This document shows, piece by piece, positions 62,482-64,000 of a stretch of DNA of 64,000 nucleotides; position 1 is the first letter of the stretch, and each line of letters starts with the position of its first letter. The stretch spans positions 310,001-374,000 of the forward strand of contig NZ_WQHP01000002.1 in the NCBI RefSeq assembly GCF_013035315.1, read 5' to 3'. The notes under the pieces are model-generated. The model made no database searches, was not told where the DNA came from, and was given only the letters and a program-made list of their open reading frames with translations. Source of the DNA: Ruegeria arenilitoris. Lineage in GTDB: Bacteria > Pseudomonadota > Alphaproteobacteria > Rhodobacterales > Rhodobacteraceae. Made by a program: the position numbers and the translations under genes.

Positions 62482-62838
62482 ATGTCAATAAAACCAGATC
62501 ATTTTCTACTTATTTGTGAAACCTGCGAAGGTCATATTCGCGCGGAGTCAATGCATCAGACGCTTGCGCAGAAGCTGCCTGATGGCTTTGCAATTCGCAC
62601 AGTGAATTGCATGGCGGGGTGTGAACGCCCCACGACTGTCGGCTTTCAAGCTGAGGGTAAAGCGCAGTACTTATTCGGCGACATTCTGTCGGATCAGGAC
62701 ATGGACGCGTTGGTTGAATTTGCCAGCCAGTTCCGCGACAGCGAAGATGGCTGGACCAACGCGACCCAGCGTCCAAGCGCCTTGTTCGACAAAACCCTCG
62801 CGCGTCTGCCGCGGTTCGCGCAGGAGGACAGCCTATGA
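62482..62838 (+). CDS. DUF1636 metal-binding-like protein
   Basis: 118 residues. Four cysteines in a ferredoxin-like arrangement are visible, ICETCEGH and VNCMAGCERP, followed by LFGDI. This is the DUF1636 pattern, with predicted iron-sulfur or metal binding. DUF1636 genes commonly sit next to cobalamin riboswitches and B12-type ABC transporters, as here. The stop overlaps the ATPase start by ATGA (62835-62838). The role may be in handling cobalt or corrinoid; it is not established. Confidence 0.85.
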   Translation: MSIKPDHFLLICETCEGHIRAESMHQTLAQKLPDGFAIRTVNCMAGCERPTTVGFQAEGKAQYLFGDILSDQDMDALVEFASQFRDSEDGWTNATQRPSALFDKTLARLPRFAQEDSL

Positions 62839-63611
62839 CCTTCCTTGAGGCGCGCGCGTTGGAGTACTACGCGCTCAACGGCGATGTCCTGTTGAAAGAC
62901 ATCAATTTCGATCTCGAAGAGGGTGCGATTCTGGCGATTGCCGGTCCGAATGGGGCGGGAAAAACGACGCTGCTCAATCTGCTGTGTGGCGTCGAGGAAA
63001 TCGTGCTGGGCGACGTTCTTTTGAAAGGGCGCAGCTTGCGGCAGCTTTCGGCCGTGGATCGCGCGCGCATGATTGCCGTGGTTGGTCAGCAGGAAACGCC
63101 CGACGGACGTTTGTTCCTGCGGGACTATGTGGCGCTTGGTCAGATTCCGATCCGTGCGGATCGATCCGCCAATGAACATGCAGCAGAACTGGATCGCATT
63201 CTGCAACTGACCGGTCTGAGCACCTTGGCGGACAAGCGAATGGGTGTGCTGTCAGGCGGCGAACGCCAACGCGCACATATTGCGCGGGCACTGGCGCAGA
63301 ACCCCTCGCTGCTGTTTCTGGATGAGCCGACCAACCACCTAGACCCGGACGCCAAAGGCCGGATGCTGTCGCTGGTGGCCGAGCTTGGCATCACGGTGGT
63401 CATGATCGTCCACGATCTGGTCATGATCCCGGAATTCGCCACGCATGTCGCCCTGATGAAATCCGCACAATTGACCGGATTTGGTCTGGTGCAAGACGTT
63501 CTGACCCCTGAACGGGTCCGTGAAACTTTTGGTGTCGATTATCTGTGCTTTCAACATGAAGGCCGCGTGATCCCGGCACTGGATATCCGAAGAACCAAAC
63601 GCTCAAATTAA
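62835..63611 (+). CDS. ABC ATPase, FecE/BtuD-like (corrinoid or siderophore uptake)
   Basis: 258 residues. Walker A GPNGAGKTT, Q-loop VVGQQETPDG, signature LSGGERQRAHIARAL, Walker B LLFLDEPTNHLD. The GERQRAHIARALAQ and NHLD forms are typical of the FecCD/BtuCD class. Placed under a cobalamin riboswitch, it most likely powers uptake of cobalamin or a precursor. The permease gene is not in the window and should lie beyond the right edge, after the binding-protein gene. Confidence 0.92.
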   Translation: MTFLEARALEYYALNGDVLLKDINFDLEEGAILAIAGPNGAGKTTLLNLLCGVEEIVLGDVLLKGRSLRQLSAVDRARMIAVVGQQETPDGRLFLRDYVALGQIPIRADRSANEHAAELDRILQLTGLSTLADKRMGVLSGGERQRAHIARALAQNPSLLFLDEPTNHLDPDAKGRMLSLVAELGITVVMIVHDLVMIPEFATHVALMKSAQLTGFGLVQDVLTPERVRETFGVDYLCFQHEGRVIPALDIRRTKRSN

Positions 63612-63621
63612 GGAACCGAGC

Positions 63622-64000
63622 ATGAAAAATACATTTTGGTCCGCAGCCCTGATTGGCGGATTGGCCAGCGCTGCGACGGCGCACGAGGTCACTGTCGACA
63701 ATTGCGGTGAGCCTCTGGTCTTTGAAACTCAGCCCGAGCGGCTGGTCGTGCACGACATGAACATGACCGACATGGCCTTTGCGCTGGGTCTGCAGGATAA
63801 GATCGTCGGCCTGACAGGCATTACCGGCTGGTACAAGACCAGCCCGGAATTCGACACGCTGCGCGGCGACATCCCCGAACTTGCCCCAAAGTACCCGACC
63901 GTGGAAAACCTCGTCGCTGTCGAGCCTGACCTGTTCTTTGCCGGTTGGTACTATGGCATGAAGCCCGGCGGTGACGTGACGCCAGACACGCTTGAGCCGT
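63622..64000 (+). CDS. Periplasmic corrinoid/iron-type binding protein (FecB/BtuF-like), partial
   Basis: The first 126 residues, running off the right edge without a stop. A signal peptide (LIGGLASAATAHE) is followed by the helical-backbone binding fold: PERLVVHDMNMTDMAFALGL, IVGLTGITGWY, YPTVENLVAVEPDLFFAGW. This is the FecB/BtuF class. An AGGA ribosome site precedes the ATG. With the riboswitch and the ATPase just upstream, the ligand is probably cobalamin or a related corrinoid. Iron-siderophore binding cannot be excluded. Confidence 0.88.
   Translation, partial: MKNTFWSAALIGGLASAATAHEVTVDNCGEPLVFETQPERLVVHDMNMTDMAFALGLQDKIVGLTGITGWYKTSPEFDTLRGDIPELAPKYPTVENLVAVEPDLFFAGWYYGMKPGGDVTPDTLEP

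Overview
The window looks like chromosomal DNA of an alphaproteobacterium of the Rhodobacteraceae (roseobacter group). This rests on the gene content: a monomeric isocitrate dehydrogenase, an AglEFGAK-type alpha-glucoside operon, a MaoC-phosphotransacetylase fusion next to acetate kinase, many sugar, polyamine and UgpBAEC ABC transporters, and GC-rich coding with ATGA-type gene overlaps. I see no tRNA, rRNA, CRISPR array, insertion sequence or prophage.

Positions 1-15.2 kb hold the least familiar part, read entirely on the plus strand. Two pairs of dynamin-like GTPases (a partial C-terminal gene plus 750-2465, and 3839-5881 plus 5878-7164) flank a Roadblock/LC7-like small protein and an unrecognised 283-residue protein. 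After a hairpin terminator come a transmembrane Ser/Thr kinase, an FHA-domain protein and a PP2C phosphatase. Three secreted proteins follow, each joining a LysM domain to a family-3 solute-binding fold; two of them are tandem duplicates. Together this reads as an envelope or membrane-remodelling system under phospho-threonine control. No type VI secretion structural gene is present.

Positions 15.4-22.1 kb (minus strand) hold monomeric NADP isocitrate dehydrogenase and a four-gene hydroxyproline cluster: a DapA-like deaminase, 4-hydroxyproline 2-epimerase, an FAD oxidoreductase, and a second proline-racemase-family enzyme with Ser/Thr in place of the catalytic Cys pair.

Positions 22.2-35.4 kb are a galactoside catabolic island. 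An IclR regulator and ABC ATPase diverge from a long plus-strand operon: binding protein, two permeases, GH4 alpha-galactosidase, IlvD-type sugar-acid dehydratase, SDR, DgoK, DgoA, SMP-30 lactonase and GH42 beta-galactosidase. This encodes uptake, hydrolysis and the oxidative De Ley-Doudoroff route to pyruvate and glyceraldehyde-3-phosphate.

Positions 35.5-40.0 kb (minus) are a Pot-type polyamine ABC operon whose PotC-like permease has an extra C-terminal tail. Positions 40.6-46.8 kb (minus) are the alpha-glucoside operon aglEFGAK, divergent from a LacI-type regulator (47.0 kb), a GH1 beta-glucosidase-glucokinase fusion, a PfkB sugar kinase and a D-lyxose-isomerase-like cupin. A second LacI-type regulator (52.0-53.1 kb, minus) diverges from ugpBAEC and an EEP-family phosphohydrolase (53.3-58.5 kb). 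Two small membrane proteins follow, then pta-ackA on the minus strand. The right end has a cobalamin riboswitch, a possible 16-codon leader peptide, a DUF1636 protein, a FecE/BtuD-like ATPase and the start of a FecB/BtuF-like binding protein that runs off the window.

Coordinates, motifs and hairpins were read from the sequence. Family names rest on recognised motifs without database searches, and substrate assignments for transporters are inferences from context.
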